Source: Myxococcales bacterium (GTDB lineage: Bacteria; Myxococcota_A; Polyangia; Polyangiales; Polyangiaceae). Taken from it: 62,729 bases of DNA. A program made the position numbers and the translations under genes. The notes under the pieces are model-generated. The model saw only the letters and a list, made by a program, of their open reading frames with translations. It had not been told where the DNA came from and did no database searches. This document shows positions 1-7,804 of this stretch, in pieces (the stretch's first letter is position 1; each line of letters begins with the position of its first letter). The stretch lies in assembly GCA_025359105.1 (NCBI GenBank), contig JANYHK010000136.1:1-62729 (forward strand), written 5' to 3'.

Positions 1-80
1 CGACGCTTGTCGCCCAACACGTCGAGAAACGGACTGAGCCATAGGTCGAGACGCTTCGTCCACGCAGGCGTGCGCTTCAT
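1..80 (-). CDS. IS701-like transposase, N-terminal fragment cut by window edge
   Basis: The first 80 bases read in reverse give an open frame that starts at an ATG (78-80) preceded by GAGGG and runs off the window. The visible 26 residues contain W-L-S-P-F-L-D-V-L-G-D-K-R. In my recollection this resembles the start of IS701-family DDE transposases, where W..L..WL.PFL..LG.K.R precedes a GLL.PGERKS block. Third codon positions are clearly less GC-biased than in neighbouring genes, which suggests acquired DNA. Without the rest of the gene the family call is tentative and intactness cannot be judged. Confidence 0.45.
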   Translation of the reverse strand, partial: MKRTPAWTKRLDLWLSPFLDVLGDKR

Positions 81-261
81 CCCTCGCCATTAAATCAGAC
101 GCGCCGGGATGGAAAGACAAATGTGGCGAAGTAGTGCTAGCTGTCGTTCCCGTACGTCAGCCCGCCGAGAACACTCGGACGGTCGCGACCCCGACCCCGG
201 ACCCCGACTCCGACCCCCGGGTAGGAAGATTCCCGCTCGTCCCCCCGTATACCCCGCCGCG
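81..261. other. Intergenic stretch between transposase start and first complete gene
   Basis: No convincing gene is seen. An open frame upstream of the ATG at 262 extends to 109, but its residues are mostly Arg/Pro/Ser, so it is treated as non-coding. A TACCCC hexamer at 250-255 lies six bases before the ATG at 262 and is a weak match to the leaderless -10 pattern seen elsewhere in the window. If the left-edge gene is an insertion sequence, its right terminal repeat should lie here, but it could not be recognised by eye. Confidence 0.4.
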
Positions 262-954
262 ATGACGACGGACGACTCCAGCGTCGAGCTCGACCCCCCT
301 TCGGGGTTGCCCTGGGCCAGCGACGCCGCCGAGGCCTACGATCCCGAGCTAGGGATCCGGCCGAAGCACCACTCGTTCGTGCGTCTTTGCGTGGGCGATG
401 CCTACGAGGACGACGCGGTCTACTCCGAGCCGCCGACGCTGCCGGCGACGCGCGCCCCTCACGGAGGGCCCCTCGCGAACGATCAACTCAATTTGACGGT
501 GAACCTGCTCCACCTGTCGCGCCTGCTCCAGGGAGAGCCCGTCGGCCTTCTGACCAAGGCGGGCGCGGCCAAGATCGCCGATCGCCTCGGCGATCTCGAG
601 GACGTCAACGACGCCATCGACGCCGTCCTCGCCGTTCGCGACCCGTTCATCGAGAGGCTGCTCGTGCCGGGCGCCGCGCTTTCCGTGTACCTGAAGGGGC
701 TCTTCGCGTACGGCGAGGGCCTCGTGGAGACGTTCGAGGAAGCCCTCGGCGGCTTCGCGTCGATCGACGGGCCGGCGATGAAGTTCCGCCTCGCCGAGTC
801 GTCGCAGTTCTACTTCGACGGCCTCAGCCACGCGATCCGCTTCGAGCTCTCGTTGAACGACGAGAGTGCCGAAGCGCGGGCCGCGACCGAGGAGCTGTTC
901 TTCGCCGCGACGTTCCTGCACGAACAGGTCCTCGGCTGCGTCCGCGCGCGCTGA
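262..954 (+). CDS. Hypothetical protein, 230 aa
   Basis: Family not recognised. The ATG at 262 is chosen because upstream codons give an Arg/Pro-rich sequence unlike protein. The product has no signal peptide or membrane segment and should be cytosolic. It is acidic at the N-terminus, then mostly alpha-helical in character, with LNLTVNLLHLSRLL and a long Leu/Glu-rich middle. A C-terminal part around residues 170-225 is rich in Phe, Glu and Ala. It stands alone, reading toward a lipoprotein gene about 110 bp downstream. It could be a small helical regulatory or structural protein, but nothing assigns a function. Confidence 0.65.
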   Translation: MTTDDSSVELDPPSGLPWASDAAEAYDPELGIRPKHHSFVRLCVGDAYEDDAVYSEPPTLPATRAPHGGPLANDQLNLTVNLLHLSRLLQGEPVGLLTKAGAAKIADRLGDLEDVNDAIDAVLAVRDPFIERLLVPGAALSVYLKGLFAYGEGLVETFEEALGGFASIDGPAMKFRLAESSQFYFDGLSHAIRFELSLNDESAEARAATEELFFAATFLHEQVLGCVRAR

Positions 955-1067
955 TCCGCTGGCACGCGTAGGCCACGGTGGCACACGTGGCACACACCAA
1001 CGGTGCGCAAGCGGCGGAAATCAAGGAAGGCTCACCTGGTGCGCCACGTGCACTCGGCCGGCGCACC

Positions 1068-2222
1068 ATGCCCCTCCGTCCCTCTTCTTCTTCTGCTTCC
1101 TTCCTCCTCACGGCGCTCGCCGGGCTTGCTCTGGCTGCGCTTCTTGCGGCCTGCTCCTCTTCTTCGGCGGCGGGCCAGAGCCACTCCGACAGCAGCGACG
1201 CCGGCCCAGGCCCCCTACCCGACGGCGCTCCCGCACCCGACGGCAGCCCGGCTCCCGGCCCGACGCCCCCGTACCCCGTCGATCCCACGACCACGCTCGT
1301 CGTCGGGCTCGACGCGGAGGATTTCCGCCAGACCCTCGGCGTTGATCTCGAGAAGGTCCGCCTGACCACCAAGGTCGACGGGCAACCCGCGACCGACGAG
1401 ACGATCGATCTGCGCTCGGGAAACGCCATCCCCCACGAGACGACGCTGAGGGCCCCGAAAGGGAAGAAGGACGCGGCCGTCGAGATACTCGTCGAAGGTT
1501 TCGTGGCGGAGGTGTCGGGTATGCCGCCGCCGGTGGGCGGCTCTCCGGCGAACGTCGTGCGACGCGCGACGACGCGGTTCGTGCCCGACGCCGTTCGGAT
1601 CCTCCCGCTCCGCCTGGAGGCGCGCTGCGCGTCCGTCGCACCGCCGCTCCTCGGCGGAGCGTTCTTCCTCGGGCCGACGTGCGACGCGCCGACGACGTGC
1701 ATCGCCGACAAGTGCCAAGCTGCCGCGGTGGAGCCGGCGAGCCTGCCCGCGTACGCGAAGAGCTGGGACACCGACATGCCCGACGCATGCCGTGCGAGCG
1801 CGCCGAGCCTCGCCGTCGGCGGCGGGGAGCTCGACTACGCGCCGCTCGCCGACGGCGCCACGGTGCAGCTCGTGGAAGGGGGCCAGTGTGGGCACCACCT
1901 ATGGATCGGCGTGAAGATCTCCGGCATGCGCCAGTACGGCGTCACGACGACGATCACGTCGGTGTCACCCGGCAGCGCGCTCGCCGGTCCCGCGAGCCGC
2001 TTCGCGTTCGCGTACGGCGACGCGGGTGGCGGCGCGTGCGAGCTCGGCGGGCTGCGCTACCAGCTCGACGGCGCGACCGGCGGTTCGTGGAAGGACTTCC
2101 TCGGCAAGCCGCTCGATGTCACCGTGAAAGTCACCGATCCCGTGACGGGCAAGTCGCAGACGAGCACGTTGCACCTGCAGATCGACTCGACGTACGTGAA
2201 GGGCCCGCGCCCTTGTGGTTGA
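1068..2222 (+). CDS. Predicted lipoprotein, 384 aa
   Basis: The N-terminus has a hydrophobic stretch ending in a clear lipobox, LAAC, so the product is expected on the outer or cytoplasmic membrane facing the periplasm. An Asp/Pro/Gly-rich linker follows for about 40 residues. The first folded part has a beta-rich pattern like an immunoglobulin-type fold (TLVVGLDAEDF and later RILPLRLEARC). The C-terminal half has several cysteines (CDAPTTCIADKC, DACRAS, GGQCGHHLW, GGACELGG, PRPCG) that could form disulfides. No catalytic motif is visible. The ATG at 1068 places the signal peptide at the start; an in-frame upstream GTG/ATG would bury it. It converges with the copper-enzyme gene, with only six bases between stops. 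Confidence 0.75.
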   Translation: MPLRPSSSSASFLLTALAGLALAALLAACSSSSAAGQSHSDSSDAGPGPLPDGAPAPDGSPAPGPTPPYPVDPTTTLVVGLDAEDFRQTLGVDLEKVRLTTKVDGQPATDETIDLRSGNAIPHETTLRAPKGKKDAAVEILVEGFVAEVSGMPPPVGGSPANVVRRATTRFVPDAVRILPLRLEARCASVAPPLLGGAFFLGPTCDAPTTCIADKCQAAAVEPASLPAYAKSWDTDMPDACRASAPSLAVGGGELDYAPLADGATVQLVEGGQCGHHLWIGVKISGMRQYGVTTTITSVSPGSALAGPASRFAFAYGDAGGGACELGGLRYQLDGATGGSWKDFLGKPLDVTVKVTDPVTGKSQTSTLHLQIDSTYVKGPRPCG

Positions 2223-2228
2223 GCGCCG

Positions 2229-3395
2229 CTACTTGGCGGCGCCGAGCGCGCCGCACGCTTGCTGCAGCTGCGGGATGGCGTTCGGGCAGCACAGGTCGAA
2301 GCCGCCGGCTGGCGCGGGCGGCTGGCTGGTGTGGAAGCACACGCGCGCGCCCTTGCTCGGGTAGTAGTACGCCCAGAAAAAGCACATCTCGTTGTTCGCC
2401 GACTCGCCGAACTTCACGGTGCTACTCGTCGTGTTGTTCCACTCGCAAGTGAACCGGAACCCGCCGTTGGCGGGGACCTGGAACGGCGGATCGAACGTCT
2501 CGGTCTTCGGCTCCGACCAGAGCCACCCCAGCACGTTGTAGATGGACTTGCCGGGATCGGCGGCGCTCGCGACGGCGTCGATCGTCACGTTCGTTCCCAG
2601 GTGGTGCTCGTGCCCGGTGATGGCGAAGAAATTCGAGCCGGCCAGCTCCGCGGGGAGCGCGAAGAACGACGGACCGAGCTTCGTCGTCGCGTTCGGCGGG
2701 AGCGTGATGTCGGGGTTGCCGATGAAGAGGAAGTCGGCCTCGTTCTGGAACGCAGAGTCGGCGATCGGCGAGAAGGTGCTCGTGGCGGTGAGCTGCACGT
2801 CCGTCGCGCCGGGGTTGATGTAGTGCACCTCCAGGCGAACCATCTGGTTCGCCGAGAGCGTGTACGCGACGCCCTGCGGGAGCGTGAGCAGATCGTCCTT
2901 CTTCTGCGTGACGATGAGCGGCGAGCCCTTCGCCGGGTTGAGCGCGTCGGTGAACGGCTGGCAGTCGACCGGCGTGAGCTGCTCGACCGTCTCGTTCACG
3001 CGGTAGACGATCATGTGGTGCGACGCGGGGCCGAGTAGATCGTGGATCGAGCCCATGTGCATCGCCGTCGGGTTGCCGAGGCGCTTGGTGACGCACTGCG
3101 TGTTCTCGACGCCCGCCTTCACGGTCGTGGTCGGGAACGTCACGGTGTACGAACCAGGCGGCGGGTTGCCGGAGGTGCCCGACGTCCCCGACGTGCCCGA
3201 CGTCCCTGATGTGCCCGACGACCCTGACGTGCCCGACGTCCCCGAAGTTCCGCTCGACGTGCCCGACGCGCCGCCCGAGCTTCCCGAGGTGCCACCCGAC
3301 GTGCCGCCGCTCGTGCCGGGAGAGCTTGTCGAGCCCCCGCACGCCACCGCGATCACGACGAAAGAAAGAATCGAAGCCAGCGCGACCTTCCGCAT
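2229..3395 (-). CDS. Lipoprotein copper type II monooxygenase-like protein (PHM/DBH fold)
   Basis: A 388-aa secreted lipoprotein (IAVAC lipobox at Cys19). A linker of TSG/SGG tripeptides covers residues 25-76, followed by a domain carrying the metal ligands of peptidylglycine alpha-hydroxylating monooxygenase. Candidate CuH ligands are H126-H127 (SHHMIVY) and H191 (VHY); the 64-residue spacing from the second His equals that in the animal enzyme. Candidate CuM ligands are H262 and H264 (GHEHHLG) and M337 in NEMCFFWAYYYP, close to the DEMCNLYIMYY of animal PHM. Such enzymes hydroxylate C-H bonds with ascorbate and O2; substrate here is unknown. A TAAAAC element at 3402-3407 lies six bases before the ATG. 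Ligand completeness argues for activity. Confidence 0.85.
   Translation of the reverse strand: MRKVALASILSFVVIAVACGGSTSSPGTSGGTSGGTSGSSGGASGTSSGTSGTSGTSGSSGTSGTSGTSGTSGTSGNPPPGSYTVTFPTTTVKAGVENTQCVTKRLGNPTAMHMGSIHDLLGPASHHMIVYRVNETVEQLTPVDCQPFTDALNPAKGSPLIVTQKKDDLLTLPQGVAYTLSANQMVRLEVHYINPGATDVQLTATSTFSPIADSAFQNEADFLFIGNPDITLPPNATTKLGPSFFALPAELAGSNFFAITGHEHHLGTNVTIDAVASAADPGKSIYNVLGWLWSEPKTETFDPPFQVPANGGFRFTCEWNNTTSSTVKFGESANNEMCFFWAYYYPSKGARVCFHTSQPPAPAGGFDLCCPNAIPQLQQACGALGAAK
3168..3323 (-). repeat. Thr-Ser-Gly coding tandem repeat (lipoprotein linker)
   Basis: Nine-base units encoding Thr-Ser-Gly and variants run through codons 25-76 of the copper monooxygenase-like lipoprotein. On the plus strand they appear as alternating CCCGACGTC/CCCGACGTG. 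The encoded stretch is a flexible tether between the lipid anchor and the enzyme domain. The repeat is likely to vary in length between strains by slippage. Confidence 0.85.
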
Positions 3396-3401
3396 GCGCC
3401 G

Positions 3402-3407
3402 GTTTTA
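3402..3407 (-). promoter_or_regulatory. Candidate leaderless -10 element
   Basis: TAAAAC on the minus strand, ending six bases before the ATG at 3395. The last base departs from the TAnnnT consensus seen at other genes here. No Shine-Dalgarno is present. Confidence 0.35.
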
Positions 3408-3601
3408 CCGCGGCGACGGCGACCCTGCCAGTTCCCCTTACGATTTCAGCACTTGAACGACATGCCCGCCGATGTAGGACGCGCCCCCATCCATGGTCGG
3501 CACGTTCAAGCGGACGACGAGGTCGGAGACCGCTCCACCCACTCCACTTGTGGAATCACACCCGGTAGTGTGTGGAGCAGATCGTGATTTGTTACGCGAA
3601 G

Positions 3602-4216
3602 GTGCGGCGCGGAGTTTGGCTCGGCCTATCACTGGCGTCGGTGGCGGCGTGCGCGCAGCTGCGCGACATCAAAATGGGCAAGATGCCGTGGGACCACCCG
3701 AGCATCGTGGAGGTCGCGCCAAAAGCTCCCATGCTGCCGCTCGTCGCCCCGAACGACGTGCTCAAGGGCGACAAGGGCCCGGCCGGCGCGGCGTACCCGG
3801 CGTCGTTCGCCGCGACCATCAAGGCCGACGGCACCGTCGTCTTCCCCGAGGGAGCGCCCGGAAAGGTGAAGGGCGCGAGCATCGTCGTCGGAGGGAGCCC
3901 GGTCGTGACGCTGTCGGAGGCGGGCGAGGTGAGCGGCAATGGCCTGAAGCGCAGGTACAGGTTCGCGCCCGACGGAGATCTCCTCGACGCAGAAGGACGC
4001 GGCCTGCGCCTGGCGCCGGACGGCGGGGTGCGGGCGATCGGCGGCCCGTACCACTACAAGGACGTGATGGTGTGGGCGGCGCCGAGCACGACACCGTACG
4101 ACAAGCCGAAGGCGGGGGAAGCCGCGGCGACCTGGGACCGCGCCGCGTGGCGCACGGTCGCGATCGTCTCGCTGCTGATGGTCGAGAACCTGCTGCCCGA
4201 AGCGCTCGGACGATGA
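3602..4216 (+). CDS. Predicted lipoprotein, about 204 aa
   Basis: Family not recognised. The GTG at 3602 is chosen because it gives a classic lipoprotein signal: basic start (V-R-R), hydrophobic core and VAAC lipobox. In-frame GTG codons at 3572 and 3584 would add a few residues before it. The mature part has beta-strand-like repeats, including TIKADGTVVFPEG, SIVVGGSPVVTLSEAGEVSG and LLDAEGRGLRLAPDGG, resembling a repeated XADG strand-turn unit. The C-terminus ends in a hydrophobic helix (WRTVAIVSLLMVENLL). Its stop overlaps the esterase start as ATGA, so the two are probably co-translated and may work together at the envelope. Confidence 0.7.
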   Translation: MRRGVWLGLSLASVAACAQLRDIKMGKMPWDHPSIVEVAPKAPMLPLVAPNDVLKGDKGPAGAAYPASFAATIKADGTVVFPEGAPGKVKGASIVVGGSPVVTLSEAGEVSGNGLKRRYRFAPDGDLLDAEGRGLRLAPDGGVRAIGGPYHYKDVMVWAAPSTTPYDKPKAGEAAATWDRAAWRTVAIVSLLMVENLLPEALGR

Positions 4217-5157
4217 CCGTCGTGCGCTGCGTGCCGCGCTCACTGGACGTGAGGTTCGGCCGCCGCCCCGCCCTCACCGGAGCGGCGGCGCTCGCGCTCG
4301 GCGGCGTCGTCACACCACGGAGGGCGCGCGCAGAAGAAGCGCTCGGACCACCGGTCCGCGATCTCGTCGTGCGCGACGTCACCATGCCCCCGTGGCGGGG
4401 AACCCCGCGGCGGTACGTGCTCCTCTTGCCGACGCACCTCGGCCCGAACGAGCACGTCCCGCTGCTCGTGCTGCTGCATGGCCTCGCGGAGACCGTCGAC
4501 CCGAAGATGGGCGCGTACGCGTGGCTCGAGCGCTACGGCGTCGGCAGCGCGTACGATCGCCTACGGCGCGCGCCCATCGCGCGAACGAGCCGGCGCGGCG
4601 AGTGGACCGACGCGCGCCTCGCCGAGCTGAACGCGGAGCTCGCGGCGCGACCGTTTCGCGGCATGGCCATCGTTTGCCCGTTCGTCCCCAACGTGTACAA
4701 ATCCGCGAACCCGACGGCGGAGCTGGACGCGCTCGCCGCGTGGATCGTCGACGAGGTCGTTCCTTCGTGCCAGGTGGAGGCGCCCGTCGTGCCCGATCCT
4801 TCGCGCACGGGCCTCGACGGCTGCTCGCTCGGCGGCTTCGTCGGGCTCGAGGTCTTCCTCCGGCGCCCCGAGGCGTTCGCGGCGTGGGGCGGCGTGCAGA
4901 GCGCGATCAGCGACGCCGGCGCGGTGGGCTACGCCGAGCGGCTCGCAAAGGCCCTCGCGCGCGCCGGGCCGCGCAGGCTCCACGTGGAGTCGAGCACACT
5001 CGACCCGTACCGCAGCGCCAACGAACGGCTCGCCGCCGAGCTCGGGAGGCGCAAGGTGCCATGCGAGCTGCGCGTGCCGCCGGGGCCACACGATCAGCCG
5101 TGGCTCCGCGAGGCGGGCACCGTGGAAATGCTGGCCTGGCACGATCGGGCGGAGTAG
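4213..5157 (+). CDS. Secreted alpha/beta-hydrolase (esterase-like)
   Basis: A 314-aa protein whose start overlaps the upstream lipoprotein stop by four bases. Residues 10-35 contain twin arginines followed by a hydrophobic stretch (GRRPALTGAAALALGG) and an A-R-A cleavage-like site, suggesting export, perhaps by Tat. The hydrolase core shows LLVLLHGL for the oxyanion-hole strand, a nucleophile elbow G-C-S-L-G (GLDGCSLGGF), a candidate acid in STLDPYR and a candidate His in PPGPHDQPW. This order fits polyhydroxybutyrate-depolymerase or feruloyl-esterase-like enzymes. Substrate is unknown. Pairing with a lipoprotein suggests activity on the cell surface or on polymers outside. Confidence 0.8.
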   Translation: MTVVRCVPRSLDVRFGRRPALTGAAALALGGVVTPRRARAEEALGPPVRDLVVRDVTMPPWRGTPRRYVLLLPTHLGPNEHVPLLVLLHGLAETVDPKMGAYAWLERYGVGSAYDRLRRAPIARTSRRGEWTDARLAELNAELAARPFRGMAIVCPFVPNVYKSANPTAELDALAAWIVDEVVPSCQVEAPVVPDPSRTGLDGCSLGGFVGLEVFLRRPEAFAAWGGVQSAISDAGAVGYAERLAKALARAGPRRLHVESSTLDPYRSANERLAAELGRRKVPCELRVPPGPHDQPWLREAGTVEMLAWHDRAE

Positions 5158-5178
5158 CCGCTCGGCGGGCTTTGTGTC

Positions 5179-5184
5179 TATTCT
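5179..5184 (+). promoter_or_regulatory. Candidate leaderless -10 element
   Basis: TATTCT seven bases before the ATG at 5192, with no Shine-Dalgarno between them. It sits in a 34-base gap after the esterase gene. Confidence 0.5.
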
Positions 5185-5191
5185 TCCCGCC

Positions 5192-5659
5192 ATGGCCAAG
5201 TCGACCGACGCCCTCGCACTGCTCGAGAAGCACGCCGCCGAGATCCGTAACGAGCTCGCCGTGCCGCGCCAGAACGACGTCTTCCGCGCGGCAGTCGAGG
5301 CCGGCTTCCTCGCGGCGATGGGCGACGGCGAGATGGACGACACCGAGCGAAACACGATCATCCGGTGCGTCGAGCTCATGTCGCAGGGCGCCGTCATCGA
5401 GTGGGAGACCGACCACCTCCTCGACGAGTGCGCGGAGCGCGCCGAGAAGGAGGGCAAAGACAAGCGCGCCAAGGCCGTCGGCGCCGCGCTGAAGGAGCTC
5501 GGGCACGCCGAGGCCGGTCTCCTCTTCGCCGCCGTCATTGCGCGTGTCACCAACGGCGTCGAGAAGAAGGAGGCCGACGTGCTGAAGGCCGTCGGCGGCG
5601 CCGCGGGCATCACCGCGGACAAGATCAAGGCCATCGTCAAGCGCGCCGCGCTCGCCTGA
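5192..5659 (+). CDS. TerB-like protein, 155 aa
   Basis: A small all-helical cytosolic protein. The stretch AGFLAAMGDGEMDDTERNTI matches the first helix pair of the TerB/DjlA N-terminal family, where acidic residues after a G-D-G-E turn bind metal. A second copy of the theme, VIARVTNGVEKKEADVLKAV, follows about 75 residues later. TerB proteins are linked to tellurite resistance and membrane-stress complexes; no other Ter genes are present, so a stress role is only inferred. The ATG at 5192 is preceded by a TATTCT element rather than a ribosome-binding site. The next gene starts eight bases after the stop, so both may be transcribed together. Confidence 0.75.
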   Translation: MAKSTDALALLEKHAAEIRNELAVPRQNDVFRAAVEAGFLAAMGDGEMDDTERNTIIRCVELMSQGAVIEWETDHLLDECAERAEKEGKDKRAKAVGAALKELGHAEAGLLFAAVIARVTNGVEKKEADVLKAVGGAAGITADKIKAIVKRAALA

Positions 5660-5667
5660 TCCCGCTC

Positions 5668-7335
5668 GTGGAGCCCATCGCCGCGACGCCGGCCGAAGAG
5701 ATCGAGCGCCGCGTCGCGCGCGTGGCGTCGCGCAAGGACGACTGGGTGAAGACGCCGATCCCGGCGCGAATCGCGCTCCTCTCCGCATGCATCGACGGCG
5801 TGCTGGCCGTCGCGGCGCGCTGGGTCGAGGCCGGTTGCCAGATGAAGGGCATCGATCCCACCGCGCCGCTCGCCGGCGAGGAGTGGCTCGTGGGCCCGTG
5901 GGACACGATCCGCAACCTGCGGCTCCTCGTCACGGCGCTCGAGCAAGGGGGAGCGCCGTGTCCGCCGCGGATGCGCCAGCGGGCCGATGGCCAGCGCGTG
6001 GCCGAAGTGTTCCCCGCGAACCTGACCGACCGGCTCCTCTTCACCGGCTTCCGCGCCGAGGTCTGGATCGAGCCGGGAAAGCCCGCGACGCAGGGAACGA
6101 TCTACCGCGCCCCGCAAGCCGCCGCGGGAAAGGTCTGCCTCGTCCTCGGCGGCGGCAACGTGTCGTCGATTCCGCCGATGGATGTACTCTACAAGCTCTT
6201 CGCCGAGAACGAGGTCGTCGTCCTCAAGGTGAACCCGGTGAACGCGTTCATTGGACCGCTCCTCGAAGAGGCGTTCAAGGTGCTCGTGGACGAGGGCTTC
6301 CTCGCGATCGTCCACGGCGGCGCGGAGGCGGGAGCGCTGCTGGCCAGCCACGCGCAGATCGACACGCTCCACGTGACCGGTTCCAATCGCACGTACGACG
6401 CCATCGTGTGGGGCACCGGCGAGGGGCAGGAAAAGCGCAAGGCGAGGGGCGAGCGAGCGAACCCGCGGCCGTTCAGCGCAGAGCTCGGGTGCGTGACGCC
6501 TATCCTCGTCGTCCCGGGGCCGTGGTCGGCCGCCGATCTGCGCTTCCAGGCGCAGCAGGTCGCGGGCTCCGTCACGCAGAACGCCAGCTTCAACTGCAAC
6601 GCGGGCAAGGTCCTCACGCTCGCGGGCGGCTGGCTGCAGAAGGAGGCGTTCGTCCGCGAGGTGCGCGCCGCGCTCACGAGGACGCCGGCGCGCAAGGCCT
6701 ACTACCCCGGCGCCGAGGAGCGCTGGCGCGGCTTCATGGATCGCTACCCGCAGGCCGAGGTGCTCTCACCGCCCGCCGCCGGCACCGTCCCGTGGACGTA
6801 CATCCCCGATGTGCCGCCAAATGCCGGCGAGCACGCGCTGACGACGGAGGCGTTCTGTGGCCTGCTCGCCGAGGTGTCGCTCGACGCCAGCGATCCGGCC
6901 GCGTTTTTGGAGCAGGCGGTCCGCTTCGCCAACGAGTCGTGCTGGGGCACCCTCAGCGTGACCGTGCTCGTGCACCCGTCGACGATGCGGGAGCACCACG
7001 AGGCGCTCGCCCGCGCCATCGCGGACCTTCGCTACGGCGGCATCGGCGTGAACTGCTGGTCGGGGGTCTGCTACGCGCTCGTGTCCACGTCGTGGGGCGC
7101 GTTCCCCGGCCACGCGCCCGACGACATCCGCTCGGGGACGGGCGTGGTTCACAACGCGTGGCTCTTCGATCACCCGCAGAAATCCGTGGTCTACGCGCCG
7201 TTCCGCATCCGTCCCAAGCCCGTGTGGTTCCCGGAGCGGAAGAACCTCGCGCGCCTGGGCCGAGCGATGACGGAGCACGAGGCGCACCCTTCGCTCGGTC
7301 GACTCCTGAAGGTCCTCGGCGCGGCGGTGGCCTAG
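5668..7335 (+). CDS. Aldehyde dehydrogenase superfamily protein, 555 aa
   Basis: A cytosolic protein with the aldehyde-dehydrogenase layout. A nucleotide-binding half contains VCLVLGGGNVSSIPPMDVLYKL and VVLKVNPVNAFIGPLLEEAF, which corresponds to the K-P-A and P.GP strands. A short G-S-N turn (HVTGSN) follows, then the catalytic region with Cys in S-F-N-C-N-A-G-K. The usual GQxC is therefore replaced by FNCN, and the protein is longer than the typical 480-500 aa. This places it in a divergent branch of unknown substrate. The GTG at 5668 is chosen because it falls just after the TerB stop; no clear Shine-Dalgarno was seen. An acyl-CoA-reductase-type activity is possible. Confidence 0.75.
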   Translation: MEPIAATPAEEIERRVARVASRKDDWVKTPIPARIALLSACIDGVLAVAARWVEAGCQMKGIDPTAPLAGEEWLVGPWDTIRNLRLLVTALEQGGAPCPPRMRQRADGQRVAEVFPANLTDRLLFTGFRAEVWIEPGKPATQGTIYRAPQAAAGKVCLVLGGGNVSSIPPMDVLYKLFAENEVVVLKVNPVNAFIGPLLEEAFKVLVDEGFLAIVHGGAEAGALLASHAQIDTLHVTGSNRTYDAIVWGTGEGQEKRKARGERANPRPFSAELGCVTPILVVPGPWSAADLRFQAQQVAGSVTQNASFNCNAGKVLTLAGGWLQKEAFVREVRAALTRTPARKAYYPGAEERWRGFMDRYPQAEVLSPPAAGTVPWTYIPDVPPNAGEHALTTEAFCGLLAEVSLDASDPAAFLEQAVRFANESCWGTLSVTVLVHPSTMREHHEALARAIADLRYGGIGVNCWSGVCYALVSTSWGAFPGHAPDDIRSGTGVVHNAWLFDHPQKSVVYAPFRIRPKPVWFPERKNLARLGRAMTEHEAHPSLGRLLKVLGAAVA

Positions 7336-7490
7336 CGGTCTGAGCTCTTCCCGGTTCGCCCGATCGTCCCGGTCCCGCCGAAGAAGAATTCTTGTGGAAT
7401 TTCGAAAAGGGCGATATACGCGGCTCCACTTAGGGTGTGGGTAGTGTTTGTGTGCGCCCGGCGCACGCACGTGGGGAGGGATCCCGATTC

Positions 7491-7730
7491 ATGGACAAGA
7501 CGTTGCGGTGCACCGTGTGCACATGGAGAGGTGCGTGGAGCGACGCCGCCTACGCCCGCCCGATCGCGCCAAGGTCGCTCCCGGAGCCGCTGTCGCACAT
7601 CCAGGCCCTCTACGAGCAAAAGCAAGCGTCGAGCGTGCGCTTCGGGATGACGCGTGAGCCCCCGTGCCCCCGCTGCGGGCACCACACGGTCACAGTTCGG
7701 CGCACGCCGAGCTTTCACCCTTCGATGTGA
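7491..7730 (+). CDS. Small zinc-ribbon-like protein, 79 aa
   Basis: The ATG at 7491 follows GGGGAGGG at 7471-7478, a convincing ribosome-binding site. The product carries C-T-V-C near the N-terminus and C-P-R-C-G-H-H near the C-terminus, the paired knuckles of a zinc ribbon. The segment between is basic and may be helical (LSHIQALYEQKQ). Function is unknown; such proteins may bind nucleic acid or act as assembly factors. The upstream gap (7336-7490) holds a perfect palindrome AAGAATTCTT at 7385-7394 that might be an operator. The gene is followed by a tandem duplication. Confidence 0.6.
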   Translation: MDKTLRCTVCTWRGAWSDAAYARPIAPRSLPEPLSHIQALYEQKQASSVRFGMTREPPCPRCGHHTVTVRRTPSFHPSM

Positions 7731-7804
7731 CGAACCGCGCACGACGCCACGCGCGGGCCGCTCAGGACGAACCGCGCACGTCGCCACGCGCGGGCCGCTC
7801 AGGG
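7731..7804. repeat. Tandem 37-bp direct duplication at a convergent gene junction
   Basis: Units 7731-7767 and 7768-7804 are identical except at two positions (14 and 37). The second unit contains the stop codon and last codons of the leftward ASH-repeat lipoprotein; the first lies in the 68-bp gap to the zinc-ribbon stop. The simplest explanation is a recent slip duplication of the 3' end of the lipoprotein gene. Confidence 0.9.

Noticed and set aside
4561-6372. 603-aa open frame on the minus strand
   Set aside because: It is antisense to the esterase, TerB-like and dehydrogenase genes; its residues are Arg/Ala/Leu-rich with no motif, as expected from GC3 bias.
7385-7394. Palindrome AAGAATTCTT before the zinc-ribbon gene
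   Set aside because: A ten-base palindrome alone is weak evidence; mentioned with the gene but not called an operator.
3547-7400. Shared 10-mer CTTGTGGAAT at 3547 and 7391, each followed by GGTAGTGT
   Set aside because: Spacing differs (17 versus 49 bases) and only two copies exist; not enough for an operator.
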